From Physcia stellaris (lineage: Eukaryota; Ascomycota; Lecanoromycetes; Caliciales; Physciaceae), in contig JABSSW010000035.1 in assembly GCA_018902385.1 (NCBI GenBank), positions 248,001-312,000 on the forward strand: a stretch of DNA of 64,000 nucleotides. Reading direction: 5' to 3'. Of this stretch, positions 42,511-54,799 are shown piece by piece. The notes beneath the pieces were generated by a model that searched no databases, was not told the origin of the DNA, and was given only the letters and a program-made list of their open reading frames with translations. The first letter of the stretch is position 1; each line of letters opens with the position of its first letter. Made by a program: the position numbers and the translations under genes.

Positions 42511-45500
42511 AAAAAAAAACACAATTTATGCTACAAACCCAATTTTGAAATAACTCAACAACGAAACGTGATATTGATTTGATTAACGCGTCATTCGAAT
42601 CGCCGAATCTTTGCGCATCGATCAATGAACAATTGATAATGATGAAAAAAATAACATGATCGTTGTTAAATCAAACGAACGAAAACGTTACGAGCAAAAA
42701 ACAATATTGCTGAAAAATATCAAAAAATGTCGAAAACTCGTTCGAACAAAAAAAAATCATCATCAAAAATCATCGAAAGTTGATTTACAATCGTCGTGAC
42801 ATATTTTGAAAATATACAATTTGTATCAATTCAAAAAAACATAATGAACGCAATGAATAAAATGATTGTTCAATTTAACAAAAAACACGCGAAAATGAAA
42901 AAAAACAATGTCATAATTCGTCATGAAATTACAAAAATAATCATTTTTTTCAAATTTTTTTTTATTTTTACGATCAAAACGAATTTTCGTAATTGAACAA
43001 TCGTTATTGCGATTTTTTTAACGTTTAAAATTATCGCAAACAAAAACATCGAAATCATAATACGTTTAAACGACAACGAAAAAAAACAACAATTGAATCA
43101 ATACGAAATCAGACGTATCGTCAATGAAATCAACACGTGCATTACGAAAAAAATCATACAAATCAAAAATATTCGAGCGATCAAAAAGTTTTCGAATGAT
43201 GATTTCGCGATACACGCGATAAACGCAAAAAAAACAAAAAAATTGCGAAACAACAATGCATGAACGACGATATTCGATAAAAAAACGAAAACGATCGTTT
43301 CGATTTACGCGATCATGATTAACGAAATAAAAATCAAAAAATTCGACTTAACAACGACAAAAAATAAAAAAACGACGATGCGTAAAATCAAAAAAAAAAA
43401 CGAAAACGTGAAAAAATTAAAAAATGAAAATTTTGTACGTGTTTTGAAAAAACAAATTCACGACAATGCAACAATATCATTTTTTGATTATTGAAATCAT
43501 TATTTCAAAAATGAATAACAATATGTTGAACAACAACATCATGATCGAAAAAAAATTGAAAATTTGCTCAATGTTCAACAAAACATGCAAAATTATTCAA
43601 TGTTATAAATGTCATCATCACGAACACAATACAATTCAATGCACACAAAAAAAAAACGATGCGATTATTGCGCAAATGCGCATGTTACAAAAAAAAAAAA
43701 AAAAAAATGTGCAAAAAATTACAAAATCAAATGCTGTGTATGTGAAAAAGCACATAATTCATGAAAAAAAAAATGCAAAAAAAAACAGAAAAAAATCGAA
43801 AAATCATGTATTAACGTTCGATTACGTCAACGAAATTCGAAATTCAAAAACAGCAATACATCGTCGTCAACAAAATGATAACAATTTCGAAATCGATGAA
43901 TACAATTCAAAAAAACTCAAAAACGAAAATAATTGCGAAAAAATTCAATCAATTGAAAAAAATGCAACGACGAAATATCGAAAAATCACAAAAAAAAAAA
44001 ATTTATTTAAACGAAATCAACAAACGCAAAAAAAAAAACGAACGCGTATGAATTTCACGTAAAAATGATTTTGTCGATCGAAACAATGATGTCATCGCAA
44101 TTGTTTTCAAGTTCACAAAAATTTCGAAACAAAAAAAACGATAAATCGACGTCATCGATCAAAAATAAAAAACATCAATGATCAGAAAAAAATATGAAAA
44201 ATTTGAAAAAAAAATTTCTCGTTCACGATCATCAAAACATTTTTATTCGACGTCACGAATCGAAATACGAAATTCAAAACAATGAAAAAATGTTAAAAAA
44301 CGACACATTATCGATATTACAATATAACGTCAACAATTCGAAAATTCAAATCATGATATCGTTGTTCGAAACAAAAAACATAAAAAAATTCGATATATTG
44401 ATCATGCAAAAATCATGAAAAAATTCATTTCAATTCACGACAAACAACAAATTTTCGCAACAATTCGAATTATTGTACATGTTCGATGCAATCACGAAAA
44501 TGTGCATATTCGTCAACAAAAAAATAACGAAAATCGAATATTTTTACACGTTTCACAACAGAAATTTGATTTCGTTAAAAATGCAAATCGCGAACAACAA
44601 AATTATCAACATTCACAACATGTATAATTCATACAAAAACAACGAAAATTTCAACGCGATATTCAATTTTAAAAACGCGATACAAAAAAAAATCAACGAA
44701 AAACACGTCGTCGTGAAAAATTTTAATTTACATCATTTCAATTGAAAAAAATTACATGTGAAAGCAAACGCGAACGCATACGAATTCATAATCACGATGA
44801 AAAAATATAAATTGAAAAAATCATATCAATAGAATTAATTACATGAAATAAACACACGAACGAAAACACGATCGATTTCACATACGCAACATCGTTGTTT
44901 CGAAACAACATGATCGAAATCGATATCGACAAAAACATGAACAATCATTCGAATCATCGTTTAATTAAAACGATATTTAATTTGCGAACGAGAACGATCG
45001 AATCGAAAATCATAAAAATTTGAACGAAAACGAACATCGATATATTACGCGAAAAATTGCAAACAAAAATAACGAATAACGAAACGTTCATTTTCAACAA
45101 CGACACGTACAACAATCAAACAAAAAAATCGACGATCAAATCAAAAAATTGATAAAAATCATTCAAACGATCATCGAAACAATCATTTCAATCAACAAAT
45201 CGAACGTATACGCGAAATCAAAATTCATCGAAAAATGCAAACAAACATCGAGAACGATCAAATCGATCAAAAAAATATCAACGAAACGACAAAATCGACG
45301 AATTGTGAAAAAAATACAAAAAAATCAAAAATCGTTTGAGTCACGTAATATTCAAAATCATGAAAACACAATATAAAAAAAAAATCGACGAACGATGTGA
45401 TACATCAAACAATATGTGAAAAACATGCAAATGAACAAAAAATAAAATTTCGAAAAAAATTTGTTTATCGATTTTACACGATTATTCATTTATGTTGTCA

Positions 45501-48392
45501 AAAATCGATTCAATCAAAAAAACATTCATATTGTTGAAAAATTTTTTTTCGTCGTTTACGATTGTTCTAATCGACATACAAAAATCACATACAATCAAAA
45601 TCTGAAATTGAAAAACATACAATTTCACGAAATGACGAAAGTCATAATCAAACAGAATTCGAACAAGATTTCAAACGACGACGACATAATCAATAAAATA
45701 TGAAAATGAATAAATGATATAATCGTTTCACATTTGCAACGTATATACAACGTCAATTTGAACAAAAATTATTGTTCGAAACATTTTCGAAAATCGATCA
45801 CGATCGCATTACGTAAATCAAACAAGAATATTTATTCAATGACGATTTCGTACAAATCAATAATTTTATTCAATACTATAAGCAAACTCATTTAAATTCA
45901 TATTGATCAAACGAATCAATTTTTTGACGAAAAACACGATTTGCTGTCGCACACATTTCGAAATCAAAAAATCGTGTTTACGAAACACGCATTACATTAC
46001 ATGATGAAGCGAATACATTCGACATGAAACAAAAAATTGATAATCGTGATCATGTTTCTCGACGTGATGAACGTTTTCGACAATATAACGCGTTTAAAAT
46101 TGTTACACAATTTCAAAATGAAACGTTTAAACGAGAAACTGATACGATATATTGACTTTTTTCTGTTCAATAAAATGACGATATTGAAAACGAACGAATA
46201 CGATATCGAATGACTCGAAATATTCATAGAAATTTCACAAAACTCATCTATGTCATCGATTTTTTTTTTTTTTTACAACGCATTTCTATTGAAAACTTTG
46301 AAAAAAAAAATATTTCAGCGAGCGAATTCGTCGACGATGTAAAAATGTTGACGAAAAATCACATTTTCGAAAAATGCAACGATATCATAATCAAAGCACA
46401 CGAAGAAATTTGCGTATCGTGAACATTGAAACATGAAATGAAATTTGCATTTTTCAAATATCAGTTCATTTATTTCAGTCGAAAAAAAAACAAACGTCAT
46501 CGAATCGATATTATTTTTTGAATTCAATCAAAAAATCAAAACAAACAAAAAAATGAAATATTTGAACGTCATAATGAACGAAAAATTCAATTGAAAAACA
46601 CAAATCAATCAAAACAAAACGAAAACATTGAAATTTATAAAAGCATTACGTAGTCTCGACGACATTATATGAAATGTTAAATTTTCGAAAATGAAACAAA
46701 TGATGCAAACGATTTTCGTTTCACAATTCACATACGCATGCTCGATGTGATACACGTCGACGAAAAAAAAAAATCACAACAAAGAAATAGCGAAAAAATT
46801 AACGAGCGTTCAATATTAAATCGAAAAAATCATAACGAAAACATACAAAACGATTTCGAAAAAAACGTTCAACATCGAAATCAATTCAATGTTCATGCAT
46901 TTACGTTTGAACAAACTCATCAATGCGTTCGCAATGAAATTGATAACAAATTCAACATACGACACGATTATACGCGATCGTTTCATCAAAAAATCGAAAA
47001 ACGTCAATTCATTTGAAAAAAGCTAATGAATAAATTCGAAAAAAAAACGAGCATCAAAACACACGATATGAAAAAAAATTTATTTTTGTCGTATCGTCAT
47101 GATGAACATCGTCAATTGCACGTATCACGAAAAACAAAAAAAAAAAAAAAAAAGTATCACAAAAATACAATTAGCAACGAATTCGATCAATTACATATAC
47201 ACAAATGAAAACGACATTAACGACAAAGTGAATGCAACAACGATATTTTCAAAAACGAAATCTATTACAACGAAAACGTATTTGAAACTCATTACGTCAT
47301 ACACGATTTATTTTGTTGAGTTATATGGACATCGTTTTAACATTGAATATGCGATTGCATTCGTTTTTGAAATTTGCAAAAAAATCGAAATTCGTCATAT
47401 CGTCGACAATCAAACAGCAATTCAAACGATGCGACAATTCGAAAATCAATTTCGATCGATATTTGATAAAATGAATAGTTTGATTGATCGACGAATTGCG
47501 AAACAAATATATTGAAATAAAATTGCATTGAATTTCGATTCACATCGATATCGAGAGCAACGAACAAGCAAACGTTGCGATCAAACAAATCACGAATTGA
47601 AAATTGAAAAAACGAGATAAAAGAAGAAAAAAAATGAACATCGATCACAAAACACAACAAACGAGCGTGCAAATGCTGAAAAGCGCAATCAAAATCGTGA
47701 TCGATAAATCGATTAAACAACAATGATGTCAAAAATGAAAAAATTGCAACAAAAAAAAAATTTATACAAGTTTACATCGAAACTCAATAAAACAATATTG
47801 CGATTACACGAAAAATTCACAAAAAAAACTCAACGTCATAACAATACAATTTCGCACGATCAAAATAGATTTACGAACGTTTTTATACAACAAAAAACAA
47901 ATCGAAAATTTAAATGTGTTAAATGCGTGTGTAACAAACAAACGATTAAGCGCGTCTTTTCGAATGCAAAAAGTTGAAAAAATTTCGCAAAAATCTATGA
48001 ATTGACGAAATTAAAAAAACGAAATGAAAAAAAATAAAATTGATAAACGTATTGATCAATTCGATCGATTTGACAAAAACGACAAAACTTATCGAGAAAT
48101 TCGAATTCATTGATTATTTACGAATTTGATAACGAACGACGAAAAATAAAGACTGCAAAAAAAATGCATTGAATTGAAAATTTTCGTACAAAATGAAAAT
48201 AAAAAAAAAGTCATGAAAATAAAAATGTTTGAAATGATTTGTTCGAATAAAAAAACAAAACATCAAAAGCAAATAATTCTGTATAAAATCAAAAATTCTT
48301 TAGAAGATGATTGACTCGATTGTTTTTAGTCGCATAACGAATTTTTAAGATCGGTTTCGAGTGCTTAATGAATCAATCAATCAATCAATGCC

Positions 48393-48402
48393 CTTACTTG
48401 CA
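48393..48402 (+). repeat. Right copy of 10-base target-site duplication
   Basis: CTTACTTGCA after the (AATC)n tail. It fixes the insertion limits and shows the element is not 5'-truncated by much relative to its own insertion. Confidence 0.8.
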
Positions 48403-48944
48403 TAAAGTAAAGTACGGAGTAGAACCCCGCAACAACCTTGAACTCTCTCGATCAACTTTCACATGTCGTGAATTAGCAACACGCGACTCATCACCTCCAG
48501 CTGTACCTGACTACTGCCTGTAGACGTATCATGCCATAAAGAGATCAAATGTTCCTACAGAGCCACAAGATGAGTAACGGAGTGAGCAAGCCAGAGACCA
48601 TTGGCATTGCGAATGCACTGCATCCGCTCATCCAATTTGCAGTCCAGTATCTGCTCCGTTCGCCCTGGGACCTGGTCTTCACAAGCCAGACGAAAAGTAG
48701 TTTGACCGCTCGATGCCGCGGTCAAGTGGAGGCCTTCCTCAATTCACTTTCTTTCTCTACTCCATGTCTATTCTCTTCTCAATGTGGCCGGCTTCGATCA
48801 TCAAGCGCGTCTTGCTGTTTCGAGGGAACATCTTCTTGACCCCATCTCCCTGTCATAGTCGTAGAAAGTAGTTCTCCAGAGTCGTTGTCGCTCTGCCACC
48901 GGTTCTTTATTTCTGAGATTGTTTGAATTGGCGCTGAGCTCACA
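48403..48944. other. Intergenic / citrate carrier promoter
   Basis: No supported gene. AGTACGGAGTAG at 48411-48422 just outside the LINE. The 96-codon frame at 48549-48839 has no domain. C/T-rich leader near 48750-48900. Confidence 0.5.
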
Positions 48945-50088
48945 ATGTCTGCCAAAAGCGTGAATGGTCCGAATGGTAAGAAGCCTGCTTCGGCGGCCAC
49001 AAACCTCATAGCAGGAGGAGGGGCCGGCATGATGGAAGCTCTCGCTTGCCATCCCCTAGGTACACTTGGCTCCTGACTGTGGAATGAGAGCATGCTGAAT
49101 GGGGCCAGATACAATCAAAGTCCGTATGCAGCTTTCGAGACGAGCCAGAGCCCCCGGAGTACGTCGACACGAAGGCATGCAAGAAGGGAGTCACGATGCT
49201 GATCCAGTCTCAGGCGAAACGGCGCGGCTTCTATACCACGGGTAAAGAGATCGTAAAACGAGAGACCCCGTTGGGTCTGTATAAAGGTCTCGGTGCCGTC
49301 ATTACGGGTATCGTCCCAAAGATGGCAATTCGCTTCACATCGTACGAGTGGTATAAGCAGCTTCTGGCGAACAAGCAAACAGGCGCTGTGAGCGGGCAAG
49401 CAACATTCTTTGGTTCGTCGAGCCTTACTATGCCCTCAGCGGAGACATACATATCTGATATTTTTTCCTGGTAGCTGGTCTGGCCGCCGGCGTCACGGAA
49501 GCCGTAGCCGTCGTGACCCCGATGGAAGTTGTGAAAATCCGACTACAAGCCCAACATCACTCGATGGCTGACCCTCTCGACATTCCCAAATACCGCAATG
49601 CCGCCCACGCCACCTATACCGTATTGAAAGAAGAAGGGGTCGGAGCGCTCTATCGCGGCGTTTCCCTCACCGCTTTACGGCAAGGCACGAACCAAGCCGT
49701 CAACTTCAGTGCTTACACGGAATTCAAATCGCTGTTGCAGTCATGGCAGCCGGAGTACACAAACAAGGAACTACCAAGCTATCAGACAATGCTGATTGGC
49801 CTCGTCTCTGGTGCCATGGGTCCGTTGAGCAATGCTCCAATCGATACAATCAAAACGCGGCTGCAGAAGACTCCGGGAGAGCCGGGTCAAACTGCACTAT
49901 CGAGGATAACGAGTATTGCGAGAGACATGTTTAAGCAAGAAGGGTTCCGGGCGTTTTATATGGGCATCACCCCGCGGATAATGAGGGTTGCGCCGGGGCA
50001 GGCTGTGACATTTACGGTGTATGAGTATTTGAAGGGCTTGTTGGAGGGGAGCAAGACGCCGATTGTTAGTGGTTCTTATGAAGAATGA
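48945..50088 (+). CDS. CTP1: Mitochondrial tricarboxylate (citrate) carrier
   Basis: Exons 48945-49059, 49109-49158, 49214-49412 and 49475-50088, 978 bases (325 aa). Six-helix mitochondrial carrier with three repeats: NLIAGGGAGMMEALACHPLD then TIKVRMQLSRRARAPG (Px[D/E]xx[K/R] motif PLDTIKVR), second TEAVAVVTPMEVVKIRLQAQ (PMEVVKIR), third GPLSNAPIDTIKTRLQK (PIDTIKTR). The stretch KEIVKRETPLGLYKGLGAV and GIVPKMAIRFTSYEWYKQLL is typical of Ctp1. Known role: exchange of mitochondrial citrate for malate or other tricarboxylates across the inner membrane, feeding cytosolic acetyl-CoA. The start MSAKSVNGPNGKKPASAAT is short and untargeted, normal for carriers. Confidence 0.95.
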
Positions 50089-50163
50089 GACAATCCTGCC
50101 TTAGCTTTGTGCATGCTTGAATAATAAGGATTCTTGGATCTTTGAATATTTGCGGTGCAAAAA

Positions 50164-51424
50164 CTATCGTTTCCCCGGTCGCTTTGGACGTGAAAAGGCC
50201 TGTTTCTGCTCCTGCTTCGGTCGGAACTCTTCTTCTATTGTTGCAGCGGTGATTTCAGACGGGTTGGATGCCTCAAGCTACAACCTTATCAGCATGTACA
50301 TTGACGTTAGCTCCCCTATGGTCGTCAACTTACCCGCTTTGCCACAGTCAATCCAGTCTCATTCTCCACCGCTTTAAGAAACATGAGCTTCGAGGTCGCG
50401 TACATCATCCGTTCCTTTATCTTTGACCCTGAAGGACAAGTATAGACGAAGATGATCTGTCCTTCCCCCTCACCATCCGAATAGCGAAAAAACGAGTATC
50501 TCGGCTCCGAATCCGAAATCTCATTCGCAAGCCCAGCAGCATCCGTGGAGCCCGTACCCGCGAGCTCAATTATCTCGGTAGCGACATCGATTCTCTACGC
50601 TATGTCAGCCATCATGCCTCTGCACGTATCCCCTCAGCCCAGCGCCTTTCTCACCCACGACGTAAACAACGGAGAAACATACCAGCATAACCAAATTCGC
50701 CCCCTCTCCCTCCTTCAACCCCTGCAGCCTCTGCATAACATCCACCTCAATCCTCAGCTTAACCCCACTCCCCGCAACCAGCCTCCTCTCGCCCGTGCCC
50801 CCTCTCCCTTCCCGCTCCTCAGCCTCTTTCACCCCCTTCAACACCTCCTCCTCCGCCGTCAATGGCTGCTTTCCCCCCTTCCCTTCCCCATCTGCATCTG
50901 CATACCCCTCACTAGCCTCCCACTTCTCCCAACCCTCCCGCTCCAGATCTTTTTCTCAGTCGCGAAATAACTGCCCCGGAACTTCTCCTTCCCGAGCTCG
51001 CGCACGAGGGTAAGCCGAGTGGATGCGAAGAGCATTTTCTGCCGCACGGGAGCGGTGTCGGGGACGTAGGTTACGGCGACTAGTTCCGGGGGAGAAGAGG
51101 ACGGGTGCCGTCGGAGGAGGATGTAGAGCGGGGTTGTGGGGGTTAGGTGCGGGTGGAGGAGGGGGAGGGAGGTGTAGAAGTCTGTGGACGAGGATATTGG
51201 GGTGGAGGAGAGGGTGGATAGGGGGGTGAGCCGCTCAGAGGAGATGGTGATAAGGAGGGCGAAAGAGGTGGGGGTGGTGAGGAAGGTGGTGAAGGCGGAG
51301 TGGAGCTCCGCGGAGGCTGTAGGGCGGAGGGTTAGTTGTGTTTCCGGGACGGGATGGGATGGGGAAAGGGACTGGGAGAGTGAGAGAGGAGAGATGCAGA
51401 GGTACCTGTTATTCCAGATTGCAT
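50164..51424 (-). CDS. TWF1: Twinfilin (actin-monomer-binding ADF-H protein)
   Basis: Exons 51406-51424 (MQSGITA), 50683-51316, 50334-50594 and 50164-50277; 342 aa once a one-base length change is allowed. Two ADF/cofilin-homology domains: the first with ELHSAFTTFLTTPTSFALLI, PTTPLYILLRR and VTYVPDTAPVRQKMLFASTR; the second with EPRYSFFRYSDG, QIIFVYTCPSGSKIKERMMY and ATSKLMFLKAVE; then the conserved basic tail FRPKQEQKQAFSRPKRPGKR, which binds capping protein and phosphoinositides in the family. Role: sequesters ADP-actin monomers and regulates filament turnover. The frame shifts at the T5 run 50950-50954 (A5 in the sense strand; six A would restore it), inside the linker after ADF-H 1. The 19-base first exon is easily missed. 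Confidence 0.92.
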
Positions 51425-51887
51425 CTTGCGTGTTTTGGGAGTGCGTTATCGTATGACGAAGCTGTACAATACTACATTTGTAATAATGTAGGGTCAATGT
51501 TTACAAATGGATTGAGGGAGCTATTTGAATTAGGTCTGGGGTTACAGTTGTACAGTAGTATTTTTGAGCCCCTTATGAGGACCTTATGTTACTGGGGAAC
51601 CTGGAATACGATTGTACGAGTGCGAGTACGAACACCGGAGTAGAGCTGGGCATTTGTAGGCAGCCCGAGGCCCTGCGTCGGGGCATATCGAATGGCTCAT
51701 ATAAATACACGATGCCGAGAGTAGAGCACAATCATTGACAGAGGTATGATCAGGGATTAGAATGTATGTAAAAGATGCTTTTTCCAATACTGAAGACGTG
51801 AAGACGAAGCTTAGCATCCTAGATCAGGAAACCGTCCAGTCTTCTGGAAATATAAAACACCAGTAAACAATACTTCATAACGATGGT
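51425..51887. other. Intergenic
   Basis: 463 bases between twinfilin start and the epoxide hydrolase stop, both on the minus strand. No gene or repeat is seen. Confidence 0.5.
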
Positions 51888-53309
51888 TCAAAGCCTGGCC
51901 TCATTAATCTTCACGTTTCTTAGCCATTCCCCAATCAAACGGTTAACCTGCTCGGGAGCCTCCCACAAAGCCCAATGGCTCGCTTCCACTGACTTCCTCG
52001 TCAGATTTGGGATGTATTTCTCCATACCTTCAGACATGGCTGGCGGCAGCGCTTCATCCTTGGTGGCCTGTATGAAGAGTACTGGGATGTCGATATTCTT
52101 TCTGTCAAGCCTGTTGCACGTCAGCCCCTGCTGAGAAATATCACGACTTCGAAAGCCTTACTCAAGTTCATCATTGAAGTTATGCTGTGAGTATTTTCTA
52201 GAGTCAGCATTGCGCTCTGGAGCTGTCCTATGGATTGAGACGGCACGCATTGTACAAAAGCGGGAAAGAGAGCTCTGAACGTCACTTACTTCTCTGTTGC
52301 GGTAGCAATTCACTGCAAAGCCATTAGTGCGCGTTGTCTATGAGGGGATAAGGATGTTCACTCACAAGTCCCATGCATCCCATTCTTCTTGTATTGATCA
52401 GCATAATAATCCAGCGTAGCTTCGTCCACCAATCTCGTTGGCTTCAGAATGGGCAACTCGTCGAACCGGACTCCTTCACGCACGTAGAAGCCTCTCTCGC
52501 CATTGGGACCAATGCCTCCATACAAGCTATTTAAGAACATCTTTATTTGCTCTCGAGACTTAATGTTTTCTTCCACCTGTCCGCTGGCAAGATGCAGCTG
52601 GTATCCGAAGTTGGGTAGTCGGCCGCTTTTGACAATCGTTTCCATAGGTACATATTCTTTCGAAGGCGGTGTGTATGGTGAGCAGATGGCAAATAGATGT
52701 GTAACAGTTTCAGGATACCAAAGGGCGATTCGATAGACGATAGCTCCTCCCCTAAGCACGTTAGCAAGCCTTGGTGCTCACGTCTTGTTGAGCGATAGTA
52801 CCAGTCGTGTCCGCCTAAAATAAAACGTTGAACCTTTAATCGACGCGCTAATTCCACAATGTCGTCGGCAGCTCTTTTGAAGCTATATAAGGCCATCGAC
52901 TCAGGGGGTACTTTCGGGGCATCCTGTCCGTTACTCAACTCCAGTTCATCAAAGCCTCCTAGGTTCCACAATAAAAATACCGTCCCGCCAAAACCCATAA
53001 GGTCTGGGCAAATGATCTGATATCCCATATCAAGTAGCATTGGGATTTGGTTTCTCCATCCAATCGAAATGTCTGGCCACCCATGGATCTAAATTCAATT
53101 TAGCGAATTTCCGATCCGGGAAATTGATTTACAAGTATTATTGTAGCCCTAGGTCCGCCGGTTGGAACTCCCAAGAGGTAGTCTGTAGTGCAGTCAGAGC
53201 TTTATCTGATCCGAAATCTAGCAGGCATACAATATGTCTTCCCGTTCAGGGTAATCTGCCGTGGTGTGACTCGAGAATCATTCAGGATAGTAGCTATACT
53301 GGACGCCAT
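51888..53309 (-). CDS. Alpha/beta-hydrolase, epoxide-hydrolase type
   Basis: Eight exons, 53231-53309, 53133-53182, 52981-53088, 52802-52923, 52366-52751, 52290-52312, 52162-52184 and 51888-52101, join to 1005 bases (334 aa); every junction is GT..AG and phase-correct. Epoxide hydrolase landmarks: oxyanion motif IHGWPD, GYQIICPDLMGFGGT, nucleophile elbow LGGHDWGGAIV (Asp nucleophile after His), lid with NSLYGGIGPNGERGFY, the likely acid in LFIQATKDEALPP, and catalytic His in EASHWALWEAPEQVNRL. Family reaction: hydrolysis of epoxides to diols through an ester intermediate. Substrate unknown. The start MASSIATILNDSRVTP has no signal peptide, so it is probably cytosolic or peroxisomal. Two internal exons are only 23 bases long. 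Confidence 0.88.
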
Positions 53310-53755
53310 CTTGGAACATAAGTCCTAGCTAAGAATAAAGAAAAGGACTTCTGTGGATTGAAACTCATGATAACATACTCTGTAGGAGGCAAGTATACAT
53401 AGAAAAGCCCCGCTCCAAAGCTATAAAGTAGCCGAGGTTTACCCCACGGGGAAAGGACAGGAGCCAGGTAGGCGCCATTGTACCTACATGTATCTACTTG
53501 AATGAAGGGAGAGTAAACTACCGAAATGGAACGGAATACGTTGAAATAAGTCTCACCCCCAAACGAGATGGAGACCCTGCTCGTTCAACAAAAAGAGTAC
53601 TGTATCTAAGGGCAAATCATACCCTGAAGGCAATTCCGCCCTGATGTTCACGGGAGCTGATAGCCCCAAGTAGATAGTAGCTTTTTATTACCTTTCCAGA
53701 AGCACATTCTGGCTTGCCAGTGCTCAAATTCCCTCAAACGCAAATCGTGAAGGAA
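53310..53755. other. Intergenic
   Basis: 446 bases between two minus-strand genes. No gene, tRNA or repeat seen. Confidence 0.5.
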
Positions 53756-54799
53756 TTAGTAGATCACGGTATCTTCCTCGCCTTCTACCATTTCCTCTCC
53801 TCCATCATCACCTTGTTCTTTAGCTGTCTCGGATTGACTTTTGGTCTTCACATCAAGCTCGGGCTCCATTGGGCCCTCTGTGTTAGCATCTTCCTTATCT
53901 TGTGGGCTTGAGATGGTCTCTTTTTCGTTAGTACTTGGACCCACCGTTTCCGAGGGACTGGATGCGCCTTTCTCAAGCTCAGCTGTCTCATCTTTCTTGG
54001 ATACCGTGGGAGGGGGAACATCTGATGGATGGTCTGCCTCGTGTTGTGAACTCTCCTGCGCGATAGTTCGATCTGCCTCTTCAATTTGAGACTTGATCTT
54101 TTCTTCGTCTCCGGGCAGAAGTTCCCAGGGTTTGTAGTACTGGAAGAGGTCAGCCCGCTCAAGAGTAGTATTCTAGTTCAATCTTACCAATTTAGGCTCG
54201 GCTTTGGTCTGGAGAAAATGCGCTTGAGCTAAAAGATTGGAATGGCGAATTTGTATCTATTTAGATTAGTTGAATGCCTTGAACGGAGAGTACTGCATAC
54301 AACAACTTACCGATTGCTTATCATACTTTTTTTGCTCCCGTTGGCGTGCTTTAATAATGGCGTCCAAGCGTTGCTTTTTCTTCTCGTCAAATTCATCAGC
54401 TTGCAACTTTAACTTGGCTTGTTGTTTCCGCTCAATATCTGTTCTTCGCCTTTGTGCTGTTGATGATGAGCTCTGTGACAGTGTGCCGAGCAGAGCGCCG
54501 AACAATCTCTGCCCACGTTTACGCTCCTCCAACCCACTCTTGCGTCGTTCTGAGGCTCGATCTACTCGCGAAGGGGGCGGTGACATCGCATGGTGAGTTG
54601 GGCTACTCTCGCCATGGTTAAGACGGGCCCTTTTGCTGCTCTGATCCGAAACAGAAGAGTTCCTCCGCTTCCCCGACTCCAGTGGCTGCTCATTGGGTTC
54701 AGGTAGTATCACGACTGAGGCAACGGGACTGCATGTCAGTAAGCAACAGTGAACAACATCAGGTATCTAGGTAAGTACTCACATTGGTGGCTCCGTCAT
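53756..54799 (-). CDS. Pinin/SDK/MemA domain protein (splicing-associated)
   Basis: Exons 54783-54799 (MTEPPI), 54311-54728, 54188-54256 and 53756-54139, 888 bases (295 aa). The diagnostic pinin block begins RGQRLFGALLGTLSQSSSST and continues RRRTDIERKQQAKLKLQADE, EKKKQRLDAIIKARQREQKK, IRHSNLLAQAHFLQTKAEPK and YYKPWELLPGDEEKIKSQI, a long charged helix. The N-terminus is Ser/Arg-rich and the C-terminus acidic and disordered (EGPMEPELDVKTKSQSE). Pinin family proteins sit at exon-junction and splicing complexes in the nucleus. The neighbour 308 bases away on the other strand, Rds3, is also a splicing factor; the divergent arrangement may allow shared control, an inference. Confidence 0.9.

Larger units (their letters stand above)
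42501..48402 (+). mobile_element. Tad1-like LINE (non-LTR retrotransposon), nearly full length, heavily mutated
   Basis: About 5.9 kb (42511-48392) flanked by a 10-base direct repeat CTTACTTGCA (42501-42510 and 48393-48402), ending in an (AATC)n-type tail (about 48369-48389). The + strand is the sense strand. Worn parts in order: ORF1 with zinc knuckles (CYKCHHHEHNTIQC, about 43600-43790); endonuclease (LSILQYNVNNSKIQIMISLF, about 44310-44410); reverse transcriptase (HLQRIYNVNLN.. , about 45730; active-site FVDDV at about 46330; EMKYLNVIMNEKF-like at about 46555); RNase H (VELYGHRFNIEYAIA, about 47310; DNQTAIQTMRQ, about 47405); and a C-terminal Cys/His segment (KCVKCVCNKQTIKRVFSNAK, about 47910-47975). 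Stops and broken frames are too many to list. The order matches Tad1-clade LINEs of ascomycetes. Interior cytosines survive almost only before A or G. Confidence 0.9.

Noticed and set aside
42560-48295. Ordinary RIP (CpA to TpA)
   Set aside because: CpA and TpG are plentiful and TpA is low; the lost contexts are CpT/CpC and their complements.
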